Source: an uncultured Cellvibrionales bacterium
Lineage (GTDB): Bacteria; Pseudomonadota; Gammaproteobacteria; Pseudomonadales; Porticoccaceae
Direction: 5' to 3'
NCBI GenBank assembly: GCA_913031145.1
Contig: CAJWCO010000001.1
Span: 42,031-106,030 of the forward strand
Length of the DNA: 64,000 nt
Positions 1-10,920 of the stretch are shown here, piece after piece. The notes under the pieces are model-generated. The model searched no databases and was not told where the DNA came from. It saw nothing but the letters and a program-made list of their open reading frames with translations. Within the stretch, counting starts at the first letter, position 1; each line of letters starts with the position of its first letter. A program made the translations under genes and the position numbers.

Positions 1-2
1 CT

Positions 3-1826
3 GAGCCAGGCCAAATTGTCCTGACTAATATTGTTGAGCCGCCATCACGAAAACATCTTCCCGTTGGCCACATCACTGAAGTGCTGGGTGATCCCATGGC
101 TCCGGGATTAGAAATCGAGATGGCGATTCGTAATTACGGTATACCTAATGATTGGAACGACGCGGTGTCGCTGCAAACAGAGGCGATTAGTGGTGCCGTT
201 CCCCACACTCAGGATCGCGTAGACCTGCGTGCCCTGCCATTCATCACGATCGATGGCGAGGACTCCTGTGACTTTGACGATGCTGTTTATTGCGCGCCGA
301 AACAGCGTGGTGGTTGGAAACTTATTGTTGCAATTGCCGATGTGTCGCACTACGTCGAGGTAGGTTCGAAGCTTGACGAAGAGGCTTCAAATCGCGGTAA
401 TTCAGTCTACTTTCCTAACCATGTTGTACCGATGTTGCCGGAAAAATTGTCAAACGGATTGTGTTCATTGGTACCCCATCAAGATCGGTACTGTCTCGCA
501 TGTGAAATGCACTTAGATTCCGCCGGTGAAATCGTACGATTTCAGTTTTATCAAGCGACCATGCACTCCCATGCGCGTATGACATATACGCAGGTGGCAC
601 AGATAATCGCACTCGGGGCGAACGGTGAGAACCAAACGATTCGAGAGCAATTCGCTTCTATTACACCTCAAGTTGACGCTTTGTATGCGCTGTATGAACA
701 TTTGAGGCGCGGTCGCAATAAGCGTGGAGCGATTGATTTTGATTCGCAAGAAACGCGTATTCTCTTTGATGGTCAACGCAAGATCAGTCAAATTGTTCCT
801 TCTGAACGCACCGCAGCACATCGTCTGATCGAGGAATGCATGTTGTGTGCTAACGTTTGCGCTGCGCGTTTGTTGGAGAAGATTAAGGTACCCGCACTAT
901 ACCGCGTTCACGCGGGGCCAAACGAAGAGCGACTGAGCGCTTTACGGGAATTTCTGGGTGAGTTGGGTATTGGGCTTGGGGGTGGAGATGATCCGCAGCC
1001 GGAAGATTACCAGCGCGTTCTTCGAGCTGTCACTGGTCGAGATGATGCGCGAGTCATTCAGTCGGTTATGCTGCGATCAATGAGTCAGGCGATGTATCAA
1101 TCTGAAAATGAGGGTCACTTTGGTCTCGCCTATGAAGCTTATACACACTTTACATCGCCGATTCGACGTTATGCGGATTTATTGGTCCACAGAGCATTGC
1201 GTAGTGCGATGCTAAGCGATAAAAAAGTGGCTCAAGTGCAATCCATTGAACCATCTGAGAGCGCCAATGGAGCAATCATATACCCATACACGGCCGCCCA
1301 ATTGAGCGTAATCGGAGACAGTCTGTCAGTCACTGAAAGACGCGCTGATGAAGCCACGCGCGACGTTGTAAATTGGCTTAAATGTGAATATTTGACAGAT
1401 CGAATTGGCGACCGATATGGGGGTGTAGTGAGCGCAGTGACTGGCTTTGGGCTATTCGTGATGCTTGATGACCTCCATGTGGAAGGGCTGATACACATTA
1501 CTGCTCTACCGCGCGACTATTATTCCCATGAAGCGGCTCAGCATCGTTTAATTGGTGAACGAACGGGACGGGTTTTTCGGCTCGGGCAGAAACTCCATGT
1601 GTCGATTGCGCGCGTGGCGTTGGACGAACGTAAAATAGACTTTGAGCTTGTTTCGGAGACTAATTCAGCCACAAAAGGGCGGCGTTCACAGCACTCAGAG
1701 GAGACCATAGCGGCTAAACAGGATAAAAAAGGCCGCAGAAAAAGACCTCAAAAATCCCGAAACAAACCACCAGCCGCGACGGCCAAAACAGGGGACTCTG
1801 GAAAAGCCAAAGGAAGGCGCGTTTAG
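3..1826 (+). CDS. rnr: Ribonuclease R (5'-truncated by window edge)
   Basis: Reading frame is open from base 3 (EPGQIVLTNIVEPPSRKHLPVGHITEVLG). RNB motif GEDSCDFDDAVY, HFTSPIRRYADLLVHRA, C-terminal S1 domain and basic tail. Confidence 0.96.
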   Translation, partial: EPGQIVLTNIVEPPSRKHLPVGHITEVLGDPMAPGLEIEMAIRNYGIPNDWNDAVSLQTEAISGAVPHTQDRVDLRALPFITIDGEDSCDFDDAVYCAPKQRGGWKLIVAIADVSHYVEVGSKLDEEASNRGNSVYFPNHVVPMLPEKLSNGLCSLVPHQDRYCLACEMHLDSAGEIVRFQFYQATMHSHARMTYTQVAQIIALGANGENQTIREQFASITPQVDALYALYEHLRRGRNKRGAIDFDSQETRILFDGQRKISQIVPSERTAAHRLIEECMLCANVCAARLLEKIKVPALYRVHAGPNEERLSALREFLGELGIGLGGGDDPQPEDYQRVLRAVTGRDDARVIQSVMLRSMSQAMYQSENEGHFGLAYEAYTHFTSPIRRYADLLVHRALRSAMLSDKKVAQVQSIEPSESANGAIIYPYTAAQLSVIGDSLSVTERRADEATRDVVNWLKCEYLTDRIGDRYGGVVSAVTGFGLFVMLDDLHVEGLIHITALPRDYYSHEAAQHRLIGERTGRVFRLGQKLHVSIARVALDERKIDFELVSETNSATKGRRSQHSEETIAAKQDKKGRRKRPQKSRNKPPAATAKTGDSGKAKGRRV

Positions 1827-2518
1827 CTTTCAATACCGTTTTTGTCGCTTAGAAAGTTATCAATGACGCGTGTTAGAACAGCGCCTAGGTAGCTTAGAAA
1901 TAACGTACCGGTATCAGACGTGTAGAACGTATCATCCCGATTCCCAACGGCTAGAACGGCAAGGGGTCGTTTGCGCTGAATCACCACAGCGGCAACAGAC
2001 CCAATGGCCTTGGCTTCGTCGCCAAACAAAAAGCCGACTTCGCGATCACGAATCACGCCACACAGTACTTTAGACGCAAGAATTGACGGGATTTCACGTT
2101 TGGCCGCTGCTTGGCTCGCATATCGAGCTTGAGATGGCCCTATTTTTTTCTCATTGCCTAATAGCGTTAGGCTACAAAACTCTACTGAGAATTCGCGGTT
2201 CAACGCGTCATAAATAACGGTGACGACCTCATCAAGCGTGTTTGCATCCAAAATGGCAAGAATCAGGGCTTGCGTTTTCTCAAGTAATTGTTGATTTTCT
2301 GCTGCTTGCGCGCTTAGTGTTTCAAAACGCGTCCGCAATTCTTCATTGCGCTCACGCAATCGCCCGACTTGTCGCTCGACCAGAGAAATAGCTGAACCGG
2401 TGGAGTGTGGCAAGTATAGATTTTCCAAAATTTCAGGGCGATCATAAAGGTAAGTTGGATTCTCTTTTAAAAAATCGCTGACTGTTTGTGCCATATTGAT
2501 TTGTTCGTCGTTCTTCAT
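1823..2518 (-). CDS. DUF484 family protein
   Basis: ORF 231 aa (VSDFLKENPTYLYDRPEILENLYLPHSTGSAISLVERQV...), adjacent to dapF as in many gammaproteobacteria. Confidence 0.88.
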   Translation of the reverse strand: MKNDEQINMAQTVSDFLKENPTYLYDRPEILENLYLPHSTGSAISLVERQVGRLRERNEELRTRFETLSAQAAENQQLLEKTQALILAILDANTLDEVVTVIYDALNREFSVEFCSLTLLGNEKKIGPSQARYASQAAAKREIPSILASKVLCGVIRDREVGFLFGDEAKAIGSVAAVVIQRKRPLAVLAVGNRDDTFYTSDTGTLFLSYLGAVLTRVIDNFLSDKNGIES

Positions 2519-3345
2519 AATTTTATATACCCGTTAAAAACATTTACTGCCGGACCCGTCATGCTGACCGATGTCCCCTCGCCATCCCAGTCGACGGCCA
2601 GGTCCCCGCCAGGTAACGAAACGCAAACTGCAGGCCCCAATAAATCTTGTTGAATACCCGCAACCACCGCAGCACACGCGGCAGTCCCACATGCTAGCGT
2701 CTCTCCAACACCGCGCTCAAACACACGAAGCTTAATATGCTGTCGATTTTCGATTTGCATAAACCCCACATTGACCTTGTTAGCGAAGCGCGGATGCGCC
2801 TCTAACTGCGCTCCTACACCTGCCACATCCGCACAGTGGGTGCTGTCGGTTTGTAGAACAGCATGCGGATTACCCATGGACACCGCGGCTATTTCATAGT
2901 CGTTTTCACCAGCAACTATTGTATACACATTTTCGCGTTTGGGCGCGTCAAAAGGAATTTCTGCAGGTTCAAATATGGGCATCCCCATTTCAGCGGTAAC
3001 AGAGCCATTCTGGTTGATGCGTAATTCAAGCACACGCTTGGCAGTTCTAACGCGAAGGGTTCGGTTGCCAGTAAGTTTTCTATCGTAAACGTACCGTGCT
3101 ACGCACCGCGCTCCATTTCCGCACTGTTCAGCCTCACTACCGTCGGCATTAAAATAGCGAGCATTGAAATCTAGATGAGGGTCATTGGGTGGTCCTATCA
3201 TGATTAGTTGGTCGCAACCTACCCCCGTGTGTCGGTCGGCGATGCGCCGAACGATTGCCGGCGTCATGTGGACGTGCTGGGTTAGGGAATCCATCACCAC
3301 AAAATCATTACCTAGCCCATGCATCTTGGAAAACTTTGCCATCAT
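2515..3345 (-). CDS. dapF: Diaminopimelate epimerase
   Basis: MAKFSKMHGLGNDFVVMD, EQCGNGARC and ETLACGTAACAA catalytic Cys motifs. Confidence 0.97.
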   Translation of the reverse strand: MMAKFSKMHGLGNDFVVMDSLTQHVHMTPAIVRRIADRHTGVGCDQLIMIGPPNDPHLDFNARYFNADGSEAEQCGNGARCVARYVYDRKLTGNRTLRVRTAKRVLELRINQNGSVTAEMGMPIFEPAEIPFDAPKRENVYTIVAGENDYEIAAVSMGNPHAVLQTDSTHCADVAGVGAQLEAHPRFANKVNVGFMQIENRQHIKLRVFERGVGETLACGTAACAAVVAGIQQDLLGPAVCVSLPGGDLAVDWDGEGTSVSMTGPAVNVFNGYIKL

Positions 3346-4604
3346 GATGACCGTTCCTCAGGCAGCAGTTGCTCTCCCCGGGTAAGGTCTTGAATCGTTT
3401 CGCGTGCTCTGACTACATAGCTTTCAGCACCTGAGATAACAATTTCTGCAGCGCGTGGTCGGCTGTTGTAATTAGAACTCATCGTGAAGCCATAGGCACC
3501 TGCGGAATAGACACAAAGAAAGTCACCCGATTCAATTGATAGCGACCGGTCCTGACCTAAAAAGTCACCTGTTTCGCAGACTGGACCCACGACGTCATAA
3601 GTTCGAGTGGGTGCGCGCAGATCGTTGAGAAGCGGTTGAATGTCCATCCACGCTTCATACAAAGCGGGCCTCAAAAGATCATTCATGCCGGCATCTACCA
3701 TCGCAAAATGTTTACCACCGTTCGTTTTAATATATTGAACCTGTGTAATTAAACAACCAGCATCGGCAGTAATAGAGCGACCCGGTTCAAGTACGAGTGT
3801 TTCTGACCGCTGACGAAAGCGCGCGAGTAGTGCACTCAAATAAGCAGCGACTTTCGGGGGTTGTTCGTCTTGATAACGCACTCCAAGCCCACCGCCCACA
3901 TCCACATGTTGCAGTTTGATGCCTTGCGCGCCTAGTTTGTCAACGGTATCAAGAAGGTGTTCAAGTGCCTCGACAAAAGGGTCTATTTCCGTTATTTGGG
4001 AGCCAATATGACAATCAATCCCAACGATTCTTAAATTTTTTAAGGTTGCAGCGAGTTGATACACTTGTTCAGCTTCCGCAATATCGATGCCGAACTTGTT
4101 TTCCTTCAACCCGGTAGAAATATACGGATGAGTCAGTGGATCTACGTCAGGATTGACCCGCAGAGAAATAGGCGCCACGCATCCCATAGCGCCTGCTGTT
4201 TCATTTAGGAGTAATAATTCGGCGTGGGACTCAACATTAAAACAGCGGATGCCGACCTCAAGAGCGCGACACATTTCAGCCGCGGTTTTACCCACACCAG
4301 AAAAGACGATTTTGTCGGCACTACCGCCTGCCAAGATAACGCGCTCGAGTTCGCCGATCGATACGATATCAAAGCCTGCCCCAAGACGCGCCAGTATTTG
4401 TAAAACCGCGATATTGGAATTGGCTTTTACGGCAAAACAAACGAGATGTTTTTGTTCTGCAAGCCCCTGCTCGTAGGCAAGAAAGTTGGCTTCTATTCCA
4501 CGCTTACTGTAGACATAGCAGGGCGTTGAATGCTCGACCGCAAGCTCTTGAAGCGACACGTCTTCCATCCATAGTTGTTGGTTACGTCGATGCAAAGAAC
4601 TCAT
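3342..4604 (-). CDS. lysA: Diaminopimelate decarboxylase
   Basis: PLP-dependent decarboxylase fold III motifs (CFAVKANSNIAVL, GGGLGVRY, GPVCETGDFLG); overlaps dapF. Confidence 0.96.
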   Translation of the reverse strand: MSSLHRRNQQLWMEDVSLQELAVEHSTPCYVYSKRGIEANFLAYEQGLAEQKHLVCFAVKANSNIAVLQILARLGAGFDIVSIGELERVILAGGSADKIVFSGVGKTAAEMCRALEVGIRCFNVESHAELLLLNETAGAMGCVAPISLRVNPDVDPLTHPYISTGLKENKFGIDIAEAEQVYQLAATLKNLRIVGIDCHIGSQITEIDPFVEALEHLLDTVDKLGAQGIKLQHVDVGGGLGVRYQDEQPPKVAAYLSALLARFRQRSETLVLEPGRSITADAGCLITQVQYIKTNGGKHFAMVDAGMNDLLRPALYEAWMDIQPLLNDLRAPTRTYDVVGPVCETGDFLGQDRSLSIESGDFLCVYSAGAYGFTMSSNYNSRPRAAEIVISGAESYVVRARETIQDLTRGEQLLPEERSS

Positions 4605-4747
4605 TTTGAAGGCGCCGCAGGCGTCAAATACAAAGTCTCCGCGACCTCTTCTGGAAGATAGAGCGGTCCTTTATTCCCGCAGCCAAATAGCGCCAGCATG
4701 AGGCCAATGGCCAACACTGAAAGAATTTTTTTAAAGGTCATGTTCAT
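4601..4747 (-). CDS. Small LptM/YifL-like lipoprotein
   Basis: MNMTFKKILSVLAIGLMLALFGCGNKGPLYLPEE: lipobox followed by CGxKGPLYxP signature; upstream of lysA. Confidence 0.85.
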   Translation of the reverse strand: MNMTFKKILSVLAIGLMLALFGCGNKGPLYLPEEVAETLYLTPAAPSK

Positions 4748-4840
4748 CCACTCAAATTGAGCAGCTAGTATAGCGGCACTGACGGAATACACTCAATCAA
4801 TTATACTGAGAAGCCCAGCTTCACGACATGGATTGATAAA

Positions 4841-5161
4841 ATGAACGAATCGGAATACAACCAGCGGGTTGACCAGCTTATGTTTGCCATCGAAGAACGC
4901 ATTGAAGCGTCTGGAGTAGATGTAGACTTTGAACGGAGCGGCGGCTTGCTAACCCTCACAGTTGAATTGAATGCCAGCCAAATCATTCTTTCTCGTCAGC
5001 CAGCAATACGCGAGGTGTGGTTGGCAGACCTTTCAGGTGGGTTCCATTTTGTCTGTGTGGAAGGCACTTGGGCTAGCACCCAAGGTGGAGAGGTGTTGGC
5101 CGATCGATTAAGTTACGCACTTCTTCAGCAGGCAGGTGAAGCGGTGACTTTTGATATCTGA
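4841..5161 (+). CDS. cyaY: Iron-sulfur cluster assembly protein CyaY (frataxin)
   Basis: 106 aa frataxin-like ([22 protein letters not shown]...[14 protein letters not shown]); divergent from lysA as in other gammaproteobacteria. Confidence 0.92.
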   Translation: MNESEYNQRVDQLMFAIEERIEASGVDVDFERSGGLLTLTVELNASQIILSRQPAIREVWLADLSGGFHFVCVEGTWASTQGGEVLADRLSYALLQQAGEAVTFDI

Positions 5162-6597
5162 CGCTGTTCTACGCGCGATCGAGCACTCTTAGCGGCGGCA
5201 GCGACAATTTTTGGCGCGGTACCGCCGATATGATCTCGCGATGACACTGAGCCTTCCAGAGTGAGCACGGCGAACACCTCTGAATCGATTTGTGGGGCAA
5301 ATTGCTGTAGTTCAGACAGTGACATATCAGACAGATCAATGCCTTTTTCAATACCGTAAGCCACTGACTTGCCTACAATCTCATGGGCATCGCGAAAAGC
5401 AAGGCCCTTTCTGACCAGGTAATCGGCAAGGTCTGTCGCTGTTGAAAAGCTACTTTTAGCGGCCGCGTACATCACTTCTTTGTTGGGCGCTATGGTGGGC
5501 ACCATGTCAGCGAAGGCACGCAGGCAGTCGCGCAGCGTATCGACACTATCAAACAACGGCTCTTTATCTTCCTGATTGTCTTTGTTGTAAGCCAGTGGTT
5601 GGGCCTTCATTAGCGTTAACAACGCGATTAAATTACCTGTGACACGCCCGGTTTTTCCTCGAACGAGTTCCGGTACATCCGGATTCTTTTTCTGTGGCAT
5701 GATCGATGACCCAGTACAGAAGCGGTCGGGTAGTTGGACAAAATTAAATTGCGCCGAGGTCCATAAAATGAGTTCTTCTGCCATACGCGATAAGTGTGTC
5801 ATTAGAATGCTTGCAGAAGCACAGAACTCGATCGCAAAATCGCGGTCGCTTACTGAGTCAAGCGAGTTGGCTGTAGGCCTGTCAAAAGTAAGTTTTGATG
5901 CGCTCAAATGTCGGTCGATGGGGTAGGGGGTGCCGGCGAGCGCGGCAGCACCCAGCGGGCATTGATTAAGGCGGACACGGCAATCGATTAAGCGACCATG
6001 ATCGCGCTCAAGCATTTCGTTCCATGCCAGCAGATGGTGACCGAAGGTGACCGGTTGCGCTGTCTGCAGGTGGGTAAATCCGGGCATAATAGTGTCTGAA
6101 TGTCGGCTGGCAAGATCAATTATCTCAAGTTGCAATTGGCTTAAAAGCGCGTTCAAGATGTCGATCTGATTGCGTAGCCAGAGTCGGATATCTGTCGCGA
6201 CTTGATCATTGCGCGAACGCCCGGTATGCAGTTTTTTGCCGGTGGCGCCAATGCGATCGGTCAGCGCATCTTCGATGTTCATGTGAACATCCTCTAACTG
6301 TTCAGACCACTTAAAACAGCCGTTGCTGATTTCTTGCCCAATTTGGGCTAAACCGTTTGTGATCGCTTCGCACTCGGTCTTACTTAAAACGCCAACATGT
6401 TGCAACATTTCAGCATGCGCTATGGACCCCTGAATATCTTCATGTGCAAGTCGTTGATCGAACAGAACCGACGCGGTAAAGCGGACCACAAATTCGTCCA
6501 CTGGCTCGTTAAATCGTCCACCCCAAGCCTGGTTGGGCGTTTTTGTTACGGTTGATTCTGACGATTTTTCTTTGCGATCACTCATTAGCATTACCAT
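5125..6597 (-). CDS. argH: Argininosuccinate lyase
   Basis: Signature [13 protein letters not shown]-terminal [13 protein letters not shown]. Confidence 0.97.
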   Translation of the reverse strand: MVMLMSDRKEKSSESTVTKTPNQAWGGRFNEPVDEFVVRFTASVLFDQRLAHEDIQGSIAHAEMLQHVGVLSKTECEAITNGLAQIGQEISNGCFKWSEQLEDVHMNIEDALTDRIGATGKKLHTGRSRNDQVATDIRLWLRNQIDILNALLSQLQLEIIDLASRHSDTIMPGFTHLQTAQPVTFGHHLLAWNEMLERDHGRLIDCRVRLNQCPLGAAALAGTPYPIDRHLSASKLTFDRPTANSLDSVSDRDFAIEFCASASILMTHLSRMAEELILWTSAQFNFVQLPDRFCTGSSIMPQKKNPDVPELVRGKTGRVTGNLIALLTLMKAQPLAYNKDNQEDKEPLFDSVDTLRDCLRAFADMVPTIAPNKEVMYAAAKSSFSTATDLADYLVRKGLAFRDAHEIVGKSVAYGIEKGIDLSDMSLSELQQFAPQIDSEVFAVLTLEGSVSSRDHIGGTAPKIVAAAAKSARSRVEQRQISKVTASPAC

Positions 6598-6841
6598 ACA
6601 AAAATTCGTTGAGAGCGAGGATTATAGCAACGTGGACCGTCAATCCATAATTACCTAGCCTGCGAGGGGGAGAAAACAGTCCGGAAATGCGTCGGGAAAA
6701 AGTGTTAAAGGCCCTTTTGATGGATTAGCCGCCGATGTCCATGATTTTTGTTTGGCTGAATTTCAAAAGTTTTATGGATGTCTGACATTGCCATTGAAAT
6801 CGTCGATAATGAAGTCTGTTGTGATACTGCGGGCGGGAACA

Positions 6842-7780
6842 GTGACAGATTGTGTACGAATTGCTACGAGAAAGAGTCCACTGGCGCTGTGGCAGGCAGA
6901 ATTCGTGCGTGCTCAGTTGTTGGCGAAACATGTGGGTCTTCGTGTTGAATTAGTGGCTATGACCACACGCGGAGATAGGTTGTTGGATACGACTTTAGCC
7001 AAAGTCGGAGGCAAGGGCCTATTTATCAAAGAGCTTGAACATGCGTTATTTGATCGGCGCGCAGACATTGCCGTGCATTCTTTAAAGGATGTCCCAATGT
7101 CATTGCCAGAGGGTCTTCATCTGGGCGCCGTATGCCCCAGAGGCAATGCGCAAGATGCTCTCGTATCGAACACCTGCCGTGCGCTGAGTGATTTACCCGA
7201 TGGGGCAGTGGTGGGTACATCGAGTTTACGTCGGCGTTGCCAACTCTTGGCGGCCTACCCGAATCTTGAGGTCAAAGAACTTAGGGGTAACGTGAATACG
7301 CGTTTGCAAAAATTGGACGAGGGTGCCTATCACGCCATTATTCTCGCATGCGCCGGCCTTGAACGGTTAGATATGGCGCATCGAATCGCTGCAAGGTTGC
7401 CCGTTGACGATATGTTACCAGCTGCGGGTCAGGGTGCCGTGGCGATTGAGTGCCGCAAAGATGATGCCTTTCTCAGTGAGCTTTTAGCGCCTTTACATGA
7501 CGCAAATACGGCGATGTGCGTAGCGGCCGAACGCGCCGTAACGCATCGCCTAGACGGGGGTTGTCAGATGCCGGTGGCGGCTTATGCAGAGTTTGATCAA
7601 GGCTGCGATCAGCTATTTCTTCGCGCTCTTGTAGGGAGTATCGATGGAAGACAGCAAATAACAGCGCAACTGCGCGGGTCGAGCAGCAGTGGATTGACTT
7701 TGGGTCAGCACGTCGCTGAAAAACTTCTGGCGCAGGGTGCGAGTACGCTATTGGCCGAAGTCTACGAGGGCTTGCCATAA
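6842..7780 (+). CDS. hemC: Hydroxymethylbilane synthase (porphobilinogen deaminase); GTG start proposed
   Basis: VTDCVRIATRKSPLALWQAEFV start; ERAVTHRLDGGCQMPVAAYAE dipyrromethane-Cys motif. The ORF track start at 6752 is upstream of the conserved N-terminus. Confidence 0.95.
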   Translation: MTDCVRIATRKSPLALWQAEFVRAQLLAKHVGLRVELVAMTTRGDRLLDTTLAKVGGKGLFIKELEHALFDRRADIAVHSLKDVPMSLPEGLHLGAVCPRGNAQDALVSNTCRALSDLPDGAVVGTSSLRRRCQLLAAYPNLEVKELRGNVNTRLQKLDEGAYHAIILACAGLERLDMAHRIAARLPVDDMLPAAGQGAVAIECRKDDAFLSELLAPLHDANTAMCVAAERAVTHRLDGGCQMPVAAYAEFDQGCDQLFLRALVGSIDGRQQITAQLRGSSSSGLTLGQHVAEKLLAQGASTLLAEVYEGLP

Positions 7781-8550
7781 TGGCGTTACATGCGCCGTCA
7801 TTGGGCAGTAATGTTCTGGTCGTTCGAGCACCCAGAGACGACGATGAACTGGTGCGCCAACTGACTGCAGAAAAACTGAGTATCCAGCGAATTCCAATTA
7901 TGAAAATAGTCCCTTCTGAGGATAAAATTCCTATTCAAAATTTGGTGTTGGATTTTGACCGCTACGACTGCGCTGTTTTTATAAGTGCCAACGCTGCACG
8001 TTTTGGATTGAGCTGGTTAGACGAGTATTGGCCGATGTTGCCAATGCAGACCAAATATTTTGCCATTGGCGAGCAAACGGCTCAACGATTGCGCGATTAT
8101 GGTTGTGGTGTCATCGTACCGCGCGTCGATGCAACGACGGAGGGTTTACTGGAGCTTCCCTTAATGCGTGCGGTTGAGGGTTTAAATATTGCCATTTTTC
8201 GTGGTGTTGGCGGACGTGAAGTGCTTGCCGATGAACTGAAAAAGCGCGGTGCAAAAGTCACCTATATTGAGTTGTACAAGCGCGATATCATACCAGCAGC
8301 GGTCGAAAGGGCGCGAGTGGCGATGGCCTCAGCCGCCTGCCTGATCGTGCACAGTAGCGAGTTGTTGCTGGCGCTTGGAGTGCCGCCATCTGCCATTGCG
8401 TCGAGATTGCGTTTGGTGCTGCCGAGCGCCCGAATTGGCGCGGAAGCGAAGCGACTTGGATATCAGCACGTGACAGTCGGTTCTAGCGCCACACCGAGAT
8501 CGCTCTGCGAGGCGACCTTGACTGCGTTAAAGGATGCGGGGGCTTATTAA
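7780..8550 (+). CDS. hemD: Uroporphyrinogen-III synthase
   Basis: Position directly after hemC; HemD-like sequence (VFISANAARFGL, FRGVGGREVLADELKKRGAKVTYIELYKR). Confidence 0.9.
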   Translation: MALHAPSLGSNVLVVRAPRDDDELVRQLTAEKLSIQRIPIMKIVPSEDKIPIQNLVLDFDRYDCAVFISANAARFGLSWLDEYWPMLPMQTKYFAIGEQTAQRLRDYGCGVIVPRVDATTEGLLELPLMRAVEGLNIAIFRGVGGREVLADELKKRGAKVTYIELYKRDIIPAAVERARVAMASAACLIVHSSELLLALGVPPSAIASRLRLVLPSARIGAEAKRLGYQHVTVGSSATPRSLCEATLTALKDAGAY

Positions 8551-8611
8551 ATTTGTTCGAGCCACCGTGTAAGATGTCACACGCGGCTTAAATTTTACAA
8601 GGCGACATATA

Positions 8612-9703
8612 GTGAATAGTAGTTCTAGCGCAAATACTCAGCCGTCAGCAACGTCTGGCCCTCAGCGAGTTAAGCAATTTTTTAAGGGCGTCGTAGTGAT
8701 TTTTTTTGCGGCTCTGTTGGCGGTGTTGGTCTGGTTTGGGTTTGCTCAGTGGCAACATTACAGCCGCGTTCTGGTCGACTGGGGAAGCCGATTGGACCAT
8801 GTCCAACAGTCGATTTCGGAACATACGCGGAAAAACGCAAAACTCGCTGCCGATATGCAGGTTCAGTCTGAGCGCTATCGGAGTTTGATTCAGCGTACGG
8901 CCGAACTAGAGGTGCGTGCCGATACACAGGCGCAACGACTGATTGAAACGGCAGGCAGTTCGCGCACGGATTTACTCTTGGCGGAGGGCGCATACCTTGC
9001 ACGTTTAGCGTCTCAAAGACTCTACATTGAGCGCGGCACTAAAAATGCACTGGCGCTGATGATGAGCATTGACACGATTTTTATGGCGCTGGATCATTCG
9101 CAATTTTTATCGGTGCGTGAGGCTCTTGCCGCGGATATCAGTCGATTAAAAATGGTTGAAGAGACTGATATCGACGGTGTATTTATGGCTTTGAAGGTGC
9201 TTTCTGATCAGGTGCAAGAGCTAGAGGGATGGCCGTCACCGACTACACGAGAGATGCAGGATCAAGAACCGATTCAGGCCACAGTTCAAAGCGGAAAACC
9301 ATCGATGTTGAACGCAACACCGTCGGTGCTAGCGGCTGTGTCGGAAAAGTTTTTTAGCCTCATTCGAATCGAACGACGCAACACATCTTTACCGCTCTTG
9401 CTAGATCGCCGTCAAGAATTGCAAGCGCGAAGTGCGATCAGTGGTTTGGTGTTGCAAGCGCAAACGGCCTTGTTGTTGCAACAAGAGGGGATTTACCGGA
9501 CCAGTTTGCTGGAGGCCGCTAAGGCTGTGCAGACATTTTTTTCGCTAAATCCAATTGCGCAAAAGCTGTCGCAGGAGCTGAGCGAATTAGCGCGCGTTTC
9601 AGTGGTGCAAAATTTACCGTCACTTGACCGATCACGAAACGCGATCGATGAAGTGCTTATGTTGCGCCGTCAGCGCAGCACTGTTTCGGAAATAGAACAG
9701 TGA
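8612..9703 (+). CDS. hemX: HemX-like membrane protein
   Basis: N-terminal single TM plus coiled coil, ALLLAEGAYLARLASQRL-type motif; located between hemD and hemY-like genes. GTG start. Confidence 0.82.
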   Translation: MNSSSSANTQPSATSGPQRVKQFFKGVVVIFFAALLAVLVWFGFAQWQHYSRVLVDWGSRLDHVQQSISEHTRKNAKLAADMQVQSERYRSLIQRTAELEVRADTQAQRLIETAGSSRTDLLLAEGAYLARLASQRLYIERGTKNALALMMSIDTIFMALDHSQFLSVREALAADISRLKMVEETDIDGVFMALKVLSDQVQELEGWPSPTTREMQDQEPIQATVQSGKPSMLNATPSVLAAVSEKFFSLIRIERRNTSLPLLLDRRQELQARSAISGLVLQAQTALLLQQEGIYRTSLLEAAKAVQTFFSLNPIAQKLSQELSELARVSVVQNLPSLDRSRNAIDEVLMLRRQRSTVSEIEQ

Positions 9704-10920
9704 GAACCGTGTTGTTTTTAGTGGTATTTACGTTATTAGTGGGCGCATTAATGGCGGGTTTGATGCGGACAGACCCCGGATATGTGCTTGTCTATGTCGG
9801 TGAATTTGCAATTGAAATGAGTTTTTGGACCACCCTAATACTCGTTTTTTTGGCCATTTCTATGTGCAGCGGGCTAGTAGTATTCGCGCGTTGGCTGATG
9901 ACTTTAAGTCACATTGGGCGATGGTGGAAAAATCGCCGGCGCCATGGCGATCAGCGCCGAATGTTAGAAGGACTTCACGCGTATAGTTTGGGTGTTTGGG
10001 ACCGAGCAGCTCAACAACTCATTGATGCAAACGATGCATCTTTTGCACCGGGTCTAAATTTGCAATTTGCAGCTCGGGCGCAGGCTTTTAACGGCGACTT
10101 AGATCGAGCAAAGACGACCTTAAAACAGCTGAAGTTGGCGCATCCGGATTCTATCCCTGCCGCTGATCGACTCCTTGCTGATTTGCTACTACATGCTCGT
10201 CAAAACGTTGAGGCCGAGCAGGTCTTGTGGGAACTCCATGGCAACGCCCCCACCGATGGGGAGATTTTAGTGATGCTGGTTGAAGCCTGTGTGCGCAACA
10301 ACAGCCGAGCTAAGTCGGGTGACTTGCTGGCCGCACTTGGCACTGCGACAAATATCACCAGTGCTAGCAAACAGGAGTTGCAGCAGTCCCTTTGTCATAG
10401 CCAACTGAGCCAGTTTGTAGATCATTTAGCAGAGGGCAGAGACACACGAGATGCGCTCAACGAACGTTGGGATTCGATTCCAAGACGGTTTCGTAAGGTG
10501 CCGGAGATGGTCGCCATTTATGCTCGCGGTCTTGCAAGTTTGGGCTGTGTAGAAGAGGCAAAGGGGGTGCTTATTAAGGCGCTTTCGAAGCACTGGCATT
10601 CAGCATTAATAGAGCAATTTGGCGCGATCCAACACCCGGTATTTGAACAGGATTTGGTGCGCGCAGAAAAGTGGTTAGTGAAGCGTCCAACAGATGTAGA
10701 TCTGTTGATCGCATTGGGCCGCATCTGTCGGGGCCTAAAATTTAATATCAAGGCGTCTGATTATTTGCAGCAAGCGGCTGACCTGCACTCGCATCCGCTG
10801 GCACTGTGCGAACTGGCAGAACTGAAGGCGGTCATGGGTGATGTGACGGCAAGCGCCGCGCTTTATCGACGCGGGTTACAGATGGCATTGTCCAACTCGA
10901 AAAAGGGACCAGCCTCTTAG
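9700..10920 (+). CDS. hemY: HemY-like inner-membrane TPR protein
   Basis: Two N-terminal TM segments and TPR-like repeats; GDAGLALLGY-region synteny hemC-hemD-hemX-hemY. Confidence 0.85.
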   Translation: MRTVLFLVVFTLLVGALMAGLMRTDPGYVLVYVGEFAIEMSFWTTLILVFLAISMCSGLVVFARWLMTLSHIGRWWKNRRRHGDQRRMLEGLHAYSLGVWDRAAQQLIDANDASFAPGLNLQFAARAQAFNGDLDRAKTTLKQLKLAHPDSIPAADRLLADLLLHARQNVEAEQVLWELHGNAPTDGEILVMLVEACVRNNSRAKSGDLLAALGTATNITSASKQELQQSLCHSQLSQFVDHLAEGRDTRDALNERWDSIPRRFRKVPEMVAIYARGLASLGCVEEAKGVLIKALSKHWHSALIEQFGAIQHPVFEQDLVRAEKWLVKRPTDVDLLIALGRICRGLKFNIKASDYLQQAADLHSHPLALCELAELKAVMGDVTASAALYRRGLQMALSNSKKGPAS

